NCBI RefSeq assembly: GCF_003696365.1
Contig: NZ_RFFM01000004.1
Location: 186,001 to 250,000, forward strand
Direction of reading: 5' to 3'
Origin: Stutzerimonas zhaodongensis
Lineage (GTDB): Bacteria; Pseudomonadota; Gammaproteobacteria; Pseudomonadales; Pseudomonadaceae
DNA: 64,000 nt
The position numbers and the translations under genes are program-made. The notes under the pieces were generated by a model. It was not told the DNA's origin. It saw only the letters and a program-made list of their open reading frames with translations, and did no database searches. Below are positions 28,793 to 37,559 of this stretch, in pieces (the first letter of the stretch is position 1; every line of letters starts with the position of its first letter).

Positions 28793-29563
28793 ATGTTGCA
28801 AGAACATACTCACGAAAAACGTCAATTGGCGGACGTGGTAGCTGAGCGAATCGAGCGCCTGATCGTCGATGGGGTGCTCAAGGTAGGTCAGGCACTGCCA
28901 TCGGAACGACGTCTGTGCGAGAAGCTCGGCATATCACGCTCAGCACTGCGCGAAGGCCTGCGAATCCTGCGCGGCCGGGGCATCATCGACACCGCTCAGG
29001 GTCGTGGCTCTCACGTCGCGAGGCTTTCCGGCGAACAGGACGCCAGCCCGCTGATGCATCTGTTCAATTCGCAGCCGCGTACGCTCTACGACCTGCTCGA
29101 AGTCCGCGCCTTGCTGGAAGGCGAGTCGGCGCGACTGGCCGCGCTACGTGGCACCGATGCCGATTTCATCCTGCTGCGCCGCCGCTACGAAGAGATGCTG
29201 GCTGCGCATACGGCTGAAAGCGCCGATCCGCGCGAACATGCCCGCCTCGACCATGCCTTTCATCTGGCTGTCAGCGAGGCCTCGCATAACCCAGTACTGG
29301 TGCACACGCTGCAATCGCTGACCGACCTGATGCTCTCCACCGTGTTCGCCTCGGTGAACAATCTCTACCACCGGCCAATGCAGAAGCGGCAGATCGATCG
29401 TCAGCATTCGAGGCTCTTTCATGCCATCACCGAACGACTGCCCGATCAGGCTCAGCGTGCCGCACGCGACCATATCCACAGCATTCGCGACAACCTCAAA
29501 GAGATCGAGCAGGAAGAGCAACGCCTGGTCCGCGCGACAATGCGCCTGGAAGGCTGGACCTGA
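28793..29563 (+). CDS. glcC: GntR/FadR-type regulator of glycolate use
   Basis: 256 aa. The N-terminal winged helix (VLKVGQALPSERRLCEKLGI, then SRSALREGLRILRGRGI) is typical GntR, and the all-helical FCD effector domain follows (EVRALLEGESARLAA, LDHAFHLAVSEASHN). Divergent from glcD as in E. coli, where GlcC activates the operon with glycolate. Two identical palindromes in the shared promoter are its likely sites. Confidence 0.93.
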   Translation: MLQEHTHEKRQLADVVAERIERLIVDGVLKVGQALPSERRLCEKLGISRSALREGLRILRGRGIIDTAQGRGSHVARLSGEQDASPLMHLFNSQPRTLYDLLEVRALLEGESARLAALRGTDADFILLRRRYEEMLAAHTAESADPREHARLDHAFHLAVSEASHNPVLVHTLQSLTDLMLSTVFASVNNLYHRPMQKRQIDRQHSRLFHAITERLPDQAQRAARDHIHSIRDNLKEIEQEEQRLVRATMRLEGWT

Positions 29564-29630
29564 CTGGGCTTGGAGCGACGTTTTTGCCGCGTGCTAGACT
29601 CGCCGCTTCTTTTCGCTGCCCATATTACTC

Positions 29631-30170
29631 GTGCCCAACTCTCAGAACTGGCTGCCTGCCGACCGCCTCGCCTCCCCGCTCGCGCCCGACCTTCACGACT
29701 GGCTATATGAAGACAAAGGCTCGCTGACCCGGCGCCTCACAAAGCTGGCCGACGGCGCATTCAGCGTCACGCCACTGACCGAAGGGTGGCAGCCGCTGCG
29801 CGAAGACGAATGCGCGGCGCTGGGCGTAGCGGATGGGAGCCAGGGCTGGATTCGTGAGGTATTTCTGAGTGGGCATCAGCAGCCTTGGGTCTTTGCCCGC
29901 AGCGTTGCAGCCCGCCACGCTCTGGAGCAGTCCGGCCTGGACTTGCTGCACCTTGGCAGCCGCTCATTGGGCGAACTGCTGTTCAGCGACCCCGCATTCA
30001 AGCGCGGCCACCTGGAAGCCCGGCAATATCCTGCCGAGTGGCTCCCCGAAGCTGTGCGCCAACCTCGGCTCTGGGCGAGGCGCTCGTGCTTCAACCAGGA
30101 CGATCTGCACGTACTCGTTGCCGAGGTGTTTCTGCCCGAGCTGTGGCAAGCCGCACGGATCATCCCCTGA
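29631..30170 (+). CDS. ubiC: Chorismate pyruvate-lyase
   Basis: 179 aa from GTG 29631. It has the UbiC pattern of a compact domain with WLYEDKGSLTRRL near the start, REVFLSGHQQPWVFARSV in the middle and WARRSCFNQDDLHVLVAEVFLP near the end. It cleaves chorismate to 4-hydroxybenzoate and pyruvate, the first committed step of ubiquinone synthesis. ubiA follows 48 bases downstream. Confidence 0.92.
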   Translation: MPNSQNWLPADRLASPLAPDLHDWLYEDKGSLTRRLTKLADGAFSVTPLTEGWQPLREDECAALGVADGSQGWIREVFLSGHQQPWVFARSVAARHALEQSGLDLLHLGSRSLGELLFSDPAFKRGHLEARQYPAEWLPEAVRQPRLWARRSCFNQDDLHVLVAEVFLPELWQAARIIP

Positions 30171-30218
30171 ACGCGGCACAGACTGCCTAACCTGACTTTA
30201 TCGATCGGAGACCCGCTG

Positions 30219-31115
30219 ATGTTTCAGAAGCTTCTGCAATCGAGCAATCGCCTGCACCCGCGTGCCTGGGACTTCATCCAGTTGATGCGCCTGGATCGGC
30301 CGATCGGCACCTATCTGCTGCTATGGCCGACGCTCTGGGCGCTGTGGATCGCGGGCGAAGGCTCACCGAGCCTCAAGAACATCGTCATTTTCGTCCTTGG
30401 CGTGATCCTGATGCGCGCTGCGGGGTGCGTGATCAATGACTTCGCAGATCGCAACCTCGATGGCCACGTCAGCCGGACCAAGGGTCGGCCACTGGCAACC
30501 GGCAAGGTATCGGTCAAAGAAGCCTGGATTCTATTCGCCATTCTTGTCGCCCTGAGTTTCATTCTGGTCCTGTTCACCAACGCTGCAACCATCTGGTTGT
30601 CGTTCGGCGCGCTTGGCGTGGCGGCGCTTTACCCCTTCATGAAGCGCTACACCTACTACCCGCAAGTGGTACTTGGCGCGGCGTTTTCCTGGGGCATGCT
30701 GATGGCATTCACTGCCGAGCGGGGCGAGCTGCCGCCGGAAGCCTGGCTGCTGTTCATCGCCAACGTGATCTGGACTGTGGCTTACGACACCTATTACGCC
30801 ATGGCCGACCGCGATGACGATCTGAAAATCGGCATCAAGTCCACCGCGATCCTTTTCGGCGAGGCCGACCGCATCATCATCGCCACCCTACAGGGGCTCG
30901 CGCTGTTCTGCCTGATCCTTGCCGGCGTGCGTTTCGAGCTGGGTCAGTGGTTTCATCTGGGCCTGACCATTGCCGCGCTGTGCTTCGCGTGGGAATTCTG
31001 GAAAACCCAATCCCGAAAGCCCCAGGTGTGCTTCAAGGCCTTCTTGCACAATCACTGGGCTGGCCTGGCGATCCTTGCAGGGATCGTTCTGGATTATGCG
31101 ACCAAGGCCGGCTAG
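30219..31115 (+). CDS. ubiA: 4-Hydroxybenzoate polyprenyltransferase
   Basis: 298 aa membrane protein with about eight helices. The two Asp-rich Mg-diphosphate motifs are [19 protein letters not shown] and [20 protein letters not shown]. It attaches the polyprenyl tail to 4-hydroxybenzoate, the product of UbiC. GGAG precedes the ATG. Confidence 0.96.
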   Translation: MFQKLLQSSNRLHPRAWDFIQLMRLDRPIGTYLLLWPTLWALWIAGEGSPSLKNIVIFVLGVILMRAAGCVINDFADRNLDGHVSRTKGRPLATGKVSVKEAWILFAILVALSFILVLFTNAATIWLSFGALGVAALYPFMKRYTYYPQVVLGAAFSWGMLMAFTAERGELPPEAWLLFIANVIWTVAYDTYYAMADRDDDLKIGIKSTAILFGEADRIIIATLQGLALFCLILAGVRFELGQWFHLGLTIAALCFAWEFWKTQSRKPQVCFKAFLHNHWAGLAILAGIVLDYATKAG

Positions 31116-31156
31116 AGCGGCTCAGATGATGCGCGAGGAGCAGACGCAACCTATTG

Positions 31157-31174
31157 CTGTCACATCCCTGCAAT
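31157..31174 (+). promoter_or_regulatory. Pho box upstream of phoB
   Basis: CTGTCACATCCCTGCAAT fits the two 7-base half sites of the Pho box separated by four bases. It lies about 50 bases before the phoB ATG, consistent with autoactivation under phosphate starvation. Confidence 0.8.
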
Positions 31175-31222
31175 ATTTCCGTTATCTAATGCCGAGCGAC
31201 AAGAACCGGACCGAGAGCGGAC

Positions 31223-31912
31223 ATGAACGGCAAATGCATATTGATAGTCGATGACGAAGCGCCAATTCGCGAGATGATCGTCGTGGCGCTGGAAATGGCC
31301 GGCTACGAATGCCTGGAAGCCGAGAATACCCAGCAAGCCCACGCGCTTATCATCGATCGTCAACCGGACCTGATCCTGCTTGACTGGATGTTGCCTGGCA
31401 CTTCCGGCATAGAGCTTGCGCGCCGACTCAAGCGCGACGAGATGACCGCCAACACGCCCATCATCATGCTCACCGCCAAGGATGCCGAGGACAACAAGAT
31501 CCAGGGTCTGGAAGTAGGTGCAGATGACTACATCACCAAGCCTTTCTCGCCTCGTGAGCTGGTGGCACGCCTGAAGGCCGTGCTGCGCCGGGCTGCACCG
31601 AGCGACAATGAAACACCGATCGAAATCGGCGGCCTGCTTCTCGACCCCATCAGCCACCGCGTGACCATCGACGGTACGCCTGCTGACATGGGACCCACCG
31701 AGTACCGCCTCCTGCAGTTCTTCATGACTCACCAGGAGCGCGCTTACACCCGCGGACAATTGCTCGATCAGGTCTGGGGCGGCAATGTGTATGTCGAAGA
31801 GCGCACCGTGGATGTACATATCCGACGCCTGCGCAAAGCACTCGGCGAAACCTATGAAAACCTGGTGCAGACCGTGCGCGGCACAGGCTACCGTTTTTCC
31901 ACCAAGAGCTGA
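31223..31912 (+). CDS. phoB: Phosphate regulon response regulator
   Basis: 229 aa OmpR-type regulator. Receiver domain with acidic pair D10-D11, phosphoacceptor D54 ([10 protein letters not shown]) and K106 (ITKPFSP); winged-helix DNA-binding domain with [20 protein letters not shown]. It activates phosphate-scavenging genes when phosphorylated by PhoR, encoded 80 bases downstream. Confidence 0.97.
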   Translation: MNGKCILIVDDEAPIREMIVVALEMAGYECLEAENTQQAHALIIDRQPDLILLDWMLPGTSGIELARRLKRDEMTANTPIIMLTAKDAEDNKIQGLEVGADDYITKPFSPRELVARLKAVLRRAAPSDNETPIEIGGLLLDPISHRVTIDGTPADMGPTEYRLLQFFMTHQERAYTRGQLLDQVWGGNVYVEERTVDVHIRRLRKALGETYENLVQTVRGTGYRFSTKS

Positions 31913-31992
31913 ACGAACCGCAACCGCTGCGCGTCAGTGGGCGTAGTAGATGATTTCCGGCCGGCATCAAGCTGCCTCAAGGAGCGTTAGCG

Positions 31993-33294
31993 GTGAATCA
32001 AGATTGGCAAGGCGCTCTAGTTCGCCGCCTGCTTCTGATATTGGCAGGATGCCTGCTGATCGGTCTGATTACGGGCGAGTACGCCTGGGCCCTGGTCGTC
32101 GGCCTGACCGGCTACCTCGGCTGGACGCTGTATCAGATCAGGAGGCTTCTGCTCTGGCTCAAGAGCGACCAGGCTGACCAGCCCCCACCGGATAGCCACG
32201 GCCTGTGGGGCGAAATATTCGATAATCTTTATCAGCTCCAGCGCCGTGACCTGCGCCTGCGCGGTCAGCTGCAGTCGGTGATCGATCGGGTACAGGGCTC
32301 GACTACCGCGCTCAAGGACGCGGTGATCATGCTCGACAGCGACGGCAATCTGGAATGGTGGAACCCTGCGGCCGAGCGCCTGCTGGGGCTGAAGAAGCCA
32401 CAGGATACCGGTCATCCGGTGACCAATCTGGTGCGCCATCCGAGCTTCAAGGAATACTTCGACAAGGGCCGCCACGAGGAACCCCTCGAGCTGTCTTCGC
32501 CGGTCAATGACCGACTCTGGTTGCAAGTGACCATCACCCGCTACGGCAACAGCGAGCACCTGATGGTGGTGCGCGACATCACCCGCCTCCATCAGCTGGA
32601 GCAGATGCGAAAGGATTTCGTTGCCAACGTGTCACACGAGCTGCGCACGCCACTGACGGTTATTGCCGGTTATCTGGAGACGATGCTCGAACACACAGAC
32701 GAAATGCCACCACGCTGGCCGCGGGCGCTGAACCAGATGAACCAGCAGGCCGGGCGCATGCAGCATCTTCTAAACGACCTGCTGTTGCTGGCAAAGCTTG
32801 AGGCGACCAGCCCACCTTCCAACACGCAGCCCGTGGCCGTCGCCAAATTGTTGCAGTCCATCAAGGGCGACGCTCTAGCGCTGTCAGCCGAGCGCAAGCA
32901 CCAGATCACCGTAGAAGCGGACGACACCCTGATGCTCAAAGGCAGTGAAAGCGAGCTGCGCAGCGCTTTCTCCAATCTGGTATTCAACGCGGTGAAGTAC
33001 ACGCCTGACAACGGCGAGATCCACGTTCGCTGGTGGTGCAACGAGCACGGTGCGCATCTGGCGGTGCAAGACTCAGGTATCGGCATCGAGTCAAAACATC
33101 TGCCGCGACTGACAGAACGCTTCTACCGGGTCGACTCGAGTCGCGCCAGCAATACGGGCGGGACGGGCCTGGGCCTGGCAATCGTCAAGCATGTGCTGCT
33201 TCGCCATCAGGGCCGCCTGGATGTAAACAGCACTCCGAGCAGGGGGAGTACCTTCACCTGTCACTTCCCGTTGAGCCAGGCGACGGTAATCTGA
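31993..33294 (+). CDS. phoR: Phosphate regulon sensor histidine kinase
   Basis: 433 aa from GTG 31993. Two closely spaced N-terminal membrane segments (~13-50), a PAS domain (ALKDAVIMLDSDGNLEWWN), the H-box FVANVSHELRTPLTVIAGY and an ATPase domain with GTGLGLAIVKHVL. It phosphorylates PhoB when the Pst/PhoU system signals low phosphate. A 7-bp hairpin (GCCGGCA at 33307, TGCCGGC at 33322) follows the stop. Confidence 0.97.
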   Translation: MNQDWQGALVRRLLLILAGCLLIGLITGEYAWALVVGLTGYLGWTLYQIRRLLLWLKSDQADQPPPDSHGLWGEIFDNLYQLQRRDLRLRGQLQSVIDRVQGSTTALKDAVIMLDSDGNLEWWNPAAERLLGLKKPQDTGHPVTNLVRHPSFKEYFDKGRHEEPLELSSPVNDRLWLQVTITRYGNSEHLMVVRDITRLHQLEQMRKDFVANVSHELRTPLTVIAGYLETMLEHTDEMPPRWPRALNQMNQQAGRMQHLLNDLLLLAKLEATSPPSNTQPVAVAKLLQSIKGDALALSAERKHQITVEADDTLMLKGSESELRSAFSNLVFNAVKYTPDNGEIHVRWWCNEHGAHLAVQDSGIGIESKHLPRLTERFYRVDSSRASNTGGTGLGLAIVKHVLLRHQGRLDVNSTPSRGSTFTCHFPLSQATVI

Positions 33295-33389
33295 GCAAGA
33301 TGACCGGCCGGCACCCTCGCCTGCCGGCTCCTTGAAATAACCCCGACCCGGCCCCATCCTTGGGCGGTCATTGACTACCCGACACCCTA

Positions 33390-34751
33390 ATGGACCCTTC
33401 CCCCGCTAGTTACGCCGCTTCCTCCTATTTCGCCGATTTCGGTCTGATTCTCTTTGCACTGTTCCTGGTTCTGCTCAATGGCTTCTTCGTCGCCGCTGAG
33501 TTCGCCATGGTCAAGCTGCGCTCGACCAAAGTGGAAGCCATCGCCAAGGAGCATGGCTGGCGCGGGCACATCCTGCGCAAGGTGCACACTCAGCTGGACG
33601 CTTATCTGTCGGCCTGCCAGCTGGGTATCACCCTTGCGTCCCTGGGGCTCGGTTGGGTCGGTGAGCCAGCGTTCGCCCACCTGCTGGAGCCCGTGTTGGC
33701 CGCAGCCGGCGTGCAATCGCAAGCCGTTGTGCACGGCATCGCGTTCTTCACGGCCTTCTTCATCATTTCCTATCTGCACATTGTCGTCGGTGAGCTGGCA
33801 CCCAAGTCCTGGGCGATCCGCAAGCCCGAGCTGCTGTCCCTGTGGACGGCCGTGCCGCTCTACCTTTTCTACTGGGCCATGTACCCGGCGATCTACCTGC
33901 TCAATGCCAGCGCCAATGCCATTCTGCGCGTGGCTGGCCAGGGCGAGCCCGGCAGCCATCACGAGCACCATTACAGCCGTGACGAGCTGAAGCTGATCCT
34001 GCACTCGAATCGTGCGCTGGACCCCGCCAATCAGGACATCAAGGTTCTGGCATCCGCTGTGGAAATGAGCGAGCTTGAGGTCGCCGACTGGACCAACTCG
34101 CGGGAAGATCTACTGCAGCTGGAGCATGACGCCTCCCTGGCGGAAATCCTGGAACTGATTCGACGCCACAAATACAGCCGCTACCCCGTCTACAACAGTA
34201 CGCGGGGCGAATACATCGGCCTGCTGCATATCAAGGATCTACTCCTGGCGCTGGCCAGCGACGGGCAGCTCGCGCAGCACTTCGATCTGGTTGCGCTGCT
34301 GCGACCGCTGGAGCGCGTGTCTCGCCACTTGCCGCTCAACGCCCTGCTCGATCAGTTCCGCCAAGGCGGCGCGCATTTCGTGCTGGTCGAGGAAGGGGAC
34401 CACAAGGTGGTGGGCTTCCTGACCATGGAGGACGTACTCGAGGTTTTGGTGGGCGACATTCAGGATGAACACCGCAAGACCGAACGCGGCATCCTCGCCT
34501 ATCAACCTGGGAAGCTGCTGGTACGCGGAGACACGCCGCTGTACAAGCTGGAGCGCCTGCTCGGTGTGGACCTTGACCACATCGAGGCTGAGACCTTGGC
34601 AGGATTGGTCTACGAGACGCTCAAGCGCGTCCCAGACGAGGATGAGGTGCTCCATGTGGATGGTTTGCAGATCGTCATTAAGAAGATGCGCGGACCAAAG
34701 ATCGTGCTGGCTAAAGTTCTCAAATATCGAGAGCTGCCGAGCCAGTTCTAA
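33390..34751 (+). CDS. CNNM/CorC/HlyC-type membrane transporter or regulator with CBS pair
   Basis: 453 aa: a DUF21/CNNM transmembrane domain (four hydrophobic segments, ~10-190), a CBS-domain pair (~205-335) and a CorC_HlyC C-terminal domain (GDTPLYKLERLLGVDLDH onwards). Family members are linked to magnesium or cobalt efflux and resistance; the name hemolysin is historical. It follows phoR as in P. aeruginosa, where the next gene is the M23-like protein that here lies 12.5 kb away, beyond the adhesin locus. Confidence 0.9.
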   Translation: MDPSPASYAASSYFADFGLILFALFLVLLNGFFVAAEFAMVKLRSTKVEAIAKEHGWRGHILRKVHTQLDAYLSACQLGITLASLGLGWVGEPAFAHLLEPVLAAAGVQSQAVVHGIAFFTAFFIISYLHIVVGELAPKSWAIRKPELLSLWTAVPLYLFYWAMYPAIYLLNASANAILRVAGQGEPGSHHEHHYSRDELKLILHSNRALDPANQDIKVLASAVEMSELEVADWTNSREDLLQLEHDASLAEILELIRRHKYSRYPVYNSTRGEYIGLLHIKDLLLALASDGQLAQHFDLVALLRPLERVSRHLPLNALLDQFRQGGAHFVLVEEGDHKVVGFLTMEDVLEVLVGDIQDEHRKTERGILAYQPGKLLVRGDTPLYKLERLLGVDLDHIEAETLAGLVYETLKRVPDEDEVLHVDGLQIVIKKMRGPKIVLAKVLKYRELPSQF

Positions 34752-35013
34752 GATAGTAGGGAGCCGTCTAGCGTCTCCGCCTCCTGCAGTGGCCATGATC
34801 AACTTCTACGGTTCGATCTATCAGGGCTGAGCAAGCTTATCCATTGGTATTAAGCCGATCGTCAGCACTATCACTTGGCCATGAATAGCCATACATTTGG
34901 CGTCGCCACTTCTATGAAGTTGATTGACCTGCGAACATCAGAGCAGGCACGACCCTTGCTAAGACTCTAACAATGACAATAAAACATCGCAGCTAGCGCT
35001 TCCTGCGCTGCCT

Positions 35014-35047
35014 GCAAAACCTGGCTAGGTCAGGCCAGGCGTTTTGC
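35014..35047 (+). promoter_or_regulatory. Stem-loop in the leader of the surface-protein operon
   Basis: GCAAAACCTGGC (35014-35025) pairs with GCCAG (35034-35038) and GTTTTGC (35041-35047), with a 2-base bulge and an 8-base loop. No U-run follows, so a regulatory or mRNA-stability role is more likely than termination. Confidence 0.45.
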
Positions 35048-35121
35048 CACTCGCCTCAGCGGACTCGATGCGAACGGCGCACATATGTGCTGTGAGGATT
35101 CACGGTGCCTGTGCGAAATCT

Positions 35122-35137
35122 TAGTGCCTAAGCACTA
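35122..35137. promoter_or_regulatory. Small dyad, possible operator of the surface-protein operon
   Basis: TAGTGC CTAA GCACTA is a perfect 6-bp inverted repeat with a 4-base spacer, 81 bases before the chosen start of the TolC-like gene. It could be a regulator site or a small hairpin; nothing identifies the protein. Confidence 0.35.
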
Positions 35138-35218
35138 CCGGCAAGGATGCCGGGCTTGACAGATTTCGCGCCTGCCGAGGGCGGCGCGGTACCCCAGACC
35201 GTTTCGCAGATGCCATCG

Positions 35219-36739
35219 ATGACCCAGCTACCATACGCAAAGACCGCCCTGGCCCTGGTGGCCGCCCTTTCCCTGACAGCGTGCGCCCAGTTCGAGCCGC
35301 GACCGCTGACCGAGCAGGCCTTGAGCGATCAGTCCCGGGCTGATCAAGAGAGCGCCCGACAGGATGTCGAGCCTATCGCCGGTACGCTGACGTTGGATGA
35401 GGCCATGGCCCGCGCGCTGAAGTACAACCTCGACCGCCGAGCGCGCATGTTCGAAGAAGCATTGGCCTTCCAGCAGTACGATGTGTCGCGCTACGACATG
35501 CTGCCCAAGCTGCTCGCCCAGGCCGGCTACAGCTCGCGCAACAACGATAAGATCAGCCAGAGCCGCAACGCCGAAGACGGTTCCTTGTCGCAGTCGCGCT
35601 TCATTTCTCAGGACCGCGACCACACCGTCAGCTCCCTGGCGCTGAGCTGGAATATGCTCGACCTCGGGGTCGGTTACTACGGCGCCCGTCAGCAGGCCGA
35701 CCGCGCTCTGGTGGCCGGCGAGAAGCGCCGCAAGGCCATGCACCTGCTCATGCAGGACGTACGCACGGCTTTCTGGCGAGCCGTCAGCGCCCAGAAACTG
35801 CAGAGCGAAGTTCGCGCCGCTACCCTGCTAGCCGAAGGTGCGCTGACTGATTCGCGCCAAGCCGAGGCCGAGCGCCTGCGCAACCCGATCGACTCGCTGC
35901 GTTACCAACGTCAGGTGCTGGAGAATCTTCGCCTGCTCGAAGCCATCGAGCAGGAGCTGTCTACCGCACAGACCGAACTGGCACTGCTGATCAACGCCCC
36001 GCTCGGACAGCCGATCACCCTTGCTGAACCGCCCTTCCAACTCGACCGGCAGGCCCTCGATGTACCGGTTGCAGTCATGGAGGACACAGCCCTAGGTGCA
36101 AACGCCGATCTGCGTGAGGCGCACTACAACGCGCGTATCGCCCGCGAAGAGACACGCAAGACTCTGGTGCGCCTGTTCCCCAGCCTGAACTTCAGTTATG
36201 GCCTGAACTACGACACCGATAGTTACCTGGTCAATCGCCAATGGAACGAAGCCGGGGCGCAGCTCTCTTTCAACCTGTTCAATCTGCTGACGGGGCCGAG
36301 CCAGCTCAAGCTAGCCGAAGCTGGGGTGGCCCTGGCCGACCAGCGTCGGGTATCGATGCAGATGGCAGTACTGGCCCAGGTCCACCTGGCGCGCCAGCAG
36401 TTGGCCAACGCCCAGCACCAGTTCACCCGCGCCGACGCCATATGGGAGATTGACCGCCGTATTGCCGAGCACATGGATAATCGTGAGGCCATCCAGGTGC
36501 AAAGCAAGCTGGACCAGGTGGCCAACCAGACCACCGCGATCCTAAGTCTGCTGCGCCGCTATCAGGCGCTGGCACAGGCGCAGACCGCTGAAGCCCGCTT
36601 GCAGGCAACGATGGGCGTGGACCCGGAAATTGGCAGCGTCAGTGACCTGACGCTTGCGCAGCTGACGCGCACCTTGACCGACGGTCAACGCACTTGGCAG
36701 AAGCTCGCGGCCGACGCGGGCCAAGGCGGTACTCAGTGA
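35219..36739 (+). CDS. TolC-family outer-membrane channel lipoprotein
   Basis: 506 aa from ATG 35219, chosen because it gives a clean lipoprotein signal (MTQLPYAK, a hydrophobic core, LTAC). ATGs at 35147 and 35210 are alternatives. The mature part has the two-fold repeat of long helices of the outer membrane efflux family (GTLTLDEAMARALKYNLD near the start, repeat at ~290). A homotrimer would form a channel through outer membrane and periplasm. It is first gene of the operon with an adaptor, a giant surface protein and two HlyD-type proteins, so it is the likely exit duct for the surface protein. Confidence 0.88.
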   Translation: MTQLPYAKTALALVAALSLTACAQFEPRPLTEQALSDQSRADQESARQDVEPIAGTLTLDEAMARALKYNLDRRARMFEEALAFQQYDVSRYDMLPKLLAQAGYSSRNNDKISQSRNAEDGSLSQSRFISQDRDHTVSSLALSWNMLDLGVGYYGARQQADRALVAGEKRRKAMHLLMQDVRTAFWRAVSAQKLQSEVRAATLLAEGALTDSRQAEAERLRNPIDSLRYQRQVLENLRLLEAIEQELSTAQTELALLINAPLGQPITLAEPPFQLDRQALDVPVAVMEDTALGANADLREAHYNARIAREETRKTLVRLFPSLNFSYGLNYDTDSYLVNRQWNEAGAQLSFNLFNLLTGPSQLKLAEAGVALADQRRVSMQMAVLAQVHLARQQLANAQHQFTRADAIWEIDRRIAEHMDNREAIQVQSKLDQVANQTTAILSLLRRYQALAQAQTAEARLQATMGVDPEIGSVSDLTLAQLTRTLTDGQRTWQKLAADAGQGGTQ

Positions 36740-37503
36740 ACCGTTTGCCGCTTGCTCTGCTGCTGGCACTTAGCGCGGGCATGGTTCAGGCACAGACGCC
36801 CGAGCAGGCCCCGGCGCGTGCCGGGCTGGAGCGCCAAGAAATCCGAGCCCAACTGCTGCCCCGTCAATTCACCACTCTGGCGGCGGAGATCGGCGCCAAG
36901 GTAAACAAGCTATCTGTACCCGAGGGCGGTGCCTTCAAGGCCGGGCAGACGCTGGTCGGCTTCGATTGCAGTGTGCAGCAGGCCATGCTGCAGAAGGCAC
37001 GTGCCGAGCTGAACGCAGCCGAAGCAACCGACAAGGCCAACCAGCGCCTGGCCGAGCTGAACTCGGTCGGCAAGCTGGAGGTGGACCTTGGACGCGCGGG
37101 CCGGCAAAAGGCCGTCGCTGAAGTCGGTGCTCAGCAGGCCGTGCTCGGCAAATGCAGCATCACTGCGCCGTTCGCCGGCCGCGTTGCCGAGCAGAAAGTC
37201 CGTGAGCAACAGTTCGTTCAACCTGGCCAGCCACTGCTGGACATACTCGATGACAGCGTACTGGAGCTCGAATTTCTGGTGCCTTCGGCCTGGCTCGTCT
37301 GGCTGCGTACCGGGCAAACCTTCGATGTAGAGATTGATGAAACCGGTCAGCGCTATCCGGCTAGGTTCGAGCGCATTGGCGCCCGAGTCGACCCGATAAG
37401 CCAATCGGTGAAGGTTGCCGCATCAATCGACGGTCGCTTCCCCGAGCTGATCGCCGGCATGAGCGGTCGCGTGCGTGTCACTCCGCCCACCCCCAAACCC
37501 TGA
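36736..37503 (+). CDS. Short periplasmic adaptor protein (RND/HlyD type)
   Basis: 255 aa from GTG 36736, overlapping the previous stop by three bases (GTGA). Signal peptide ending MVQAQ. It has a split lipoyl/barrel-sandwich domain (IGAKVNKLSVPEGGAFKAGQ ... CSITAPFAGRVAEQKVREQ), a short coiled hairpin (~90-130), and a beta-barrel domain. It lacks the cytoplasmic N-terminus of type I HlyD proteins and resembles adaptors of RND pumps, but no RND pump gene is present. It probably bridges the TolC-like channel to the inner-membrane HlyD proteins encoded downstream. Confidence 0.85.
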   Translation: MNRLPLALLLALSAGMVQAQTPEQAPARAGLERQEIRAQLLPRQFTTLAAEIGAKVNKLSVPEGGAFKAGQTLVGFDCSVQQAMLQKARAELNAAEATDKANQRLAELNSVGKLEVDLGRAGRQKAVAEVGAQQAVLGKCSITAPFAGRVAEQKVREQQFVQPGQPLLDILDDSVLELEFLVPSAWLVWLRTGQTFDVEIDETGQRYPARFERIGARVDPISQSVKVAASIDGRFPELIAGMSGRVRVTPPTPKP

Positions 37504-37559
37504 TTCTGATACGCAGGCCTGCCCACCTGCGTTTGAACCGCTGTGCATCGAGGTCCGAC

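Larger units (their letters stand above)
34752..35218. other. 467-bp leader and promoter region of the surface-protein operon
   Basis: This gap is more AT-rich than its flanks. It holds a 12-bp hairpin at 35014-35047 and a short dyad at 35122-35137 (separate entries). I see no tRNA, small protein gene or intrinsic terminator. An in-frame ATG at 35147 would lengthen the TolC-like protein by 24 residues but spoil its lipoprotein signal. Confidence 0.45.

Noticed and set aside
34752..35218. Possible tRNA or small RNA gene in the leader of the surface-protein operon
   Set aside because: No cloverleaf with a T-loop consensus could be formed; only simple hairpins are seen.
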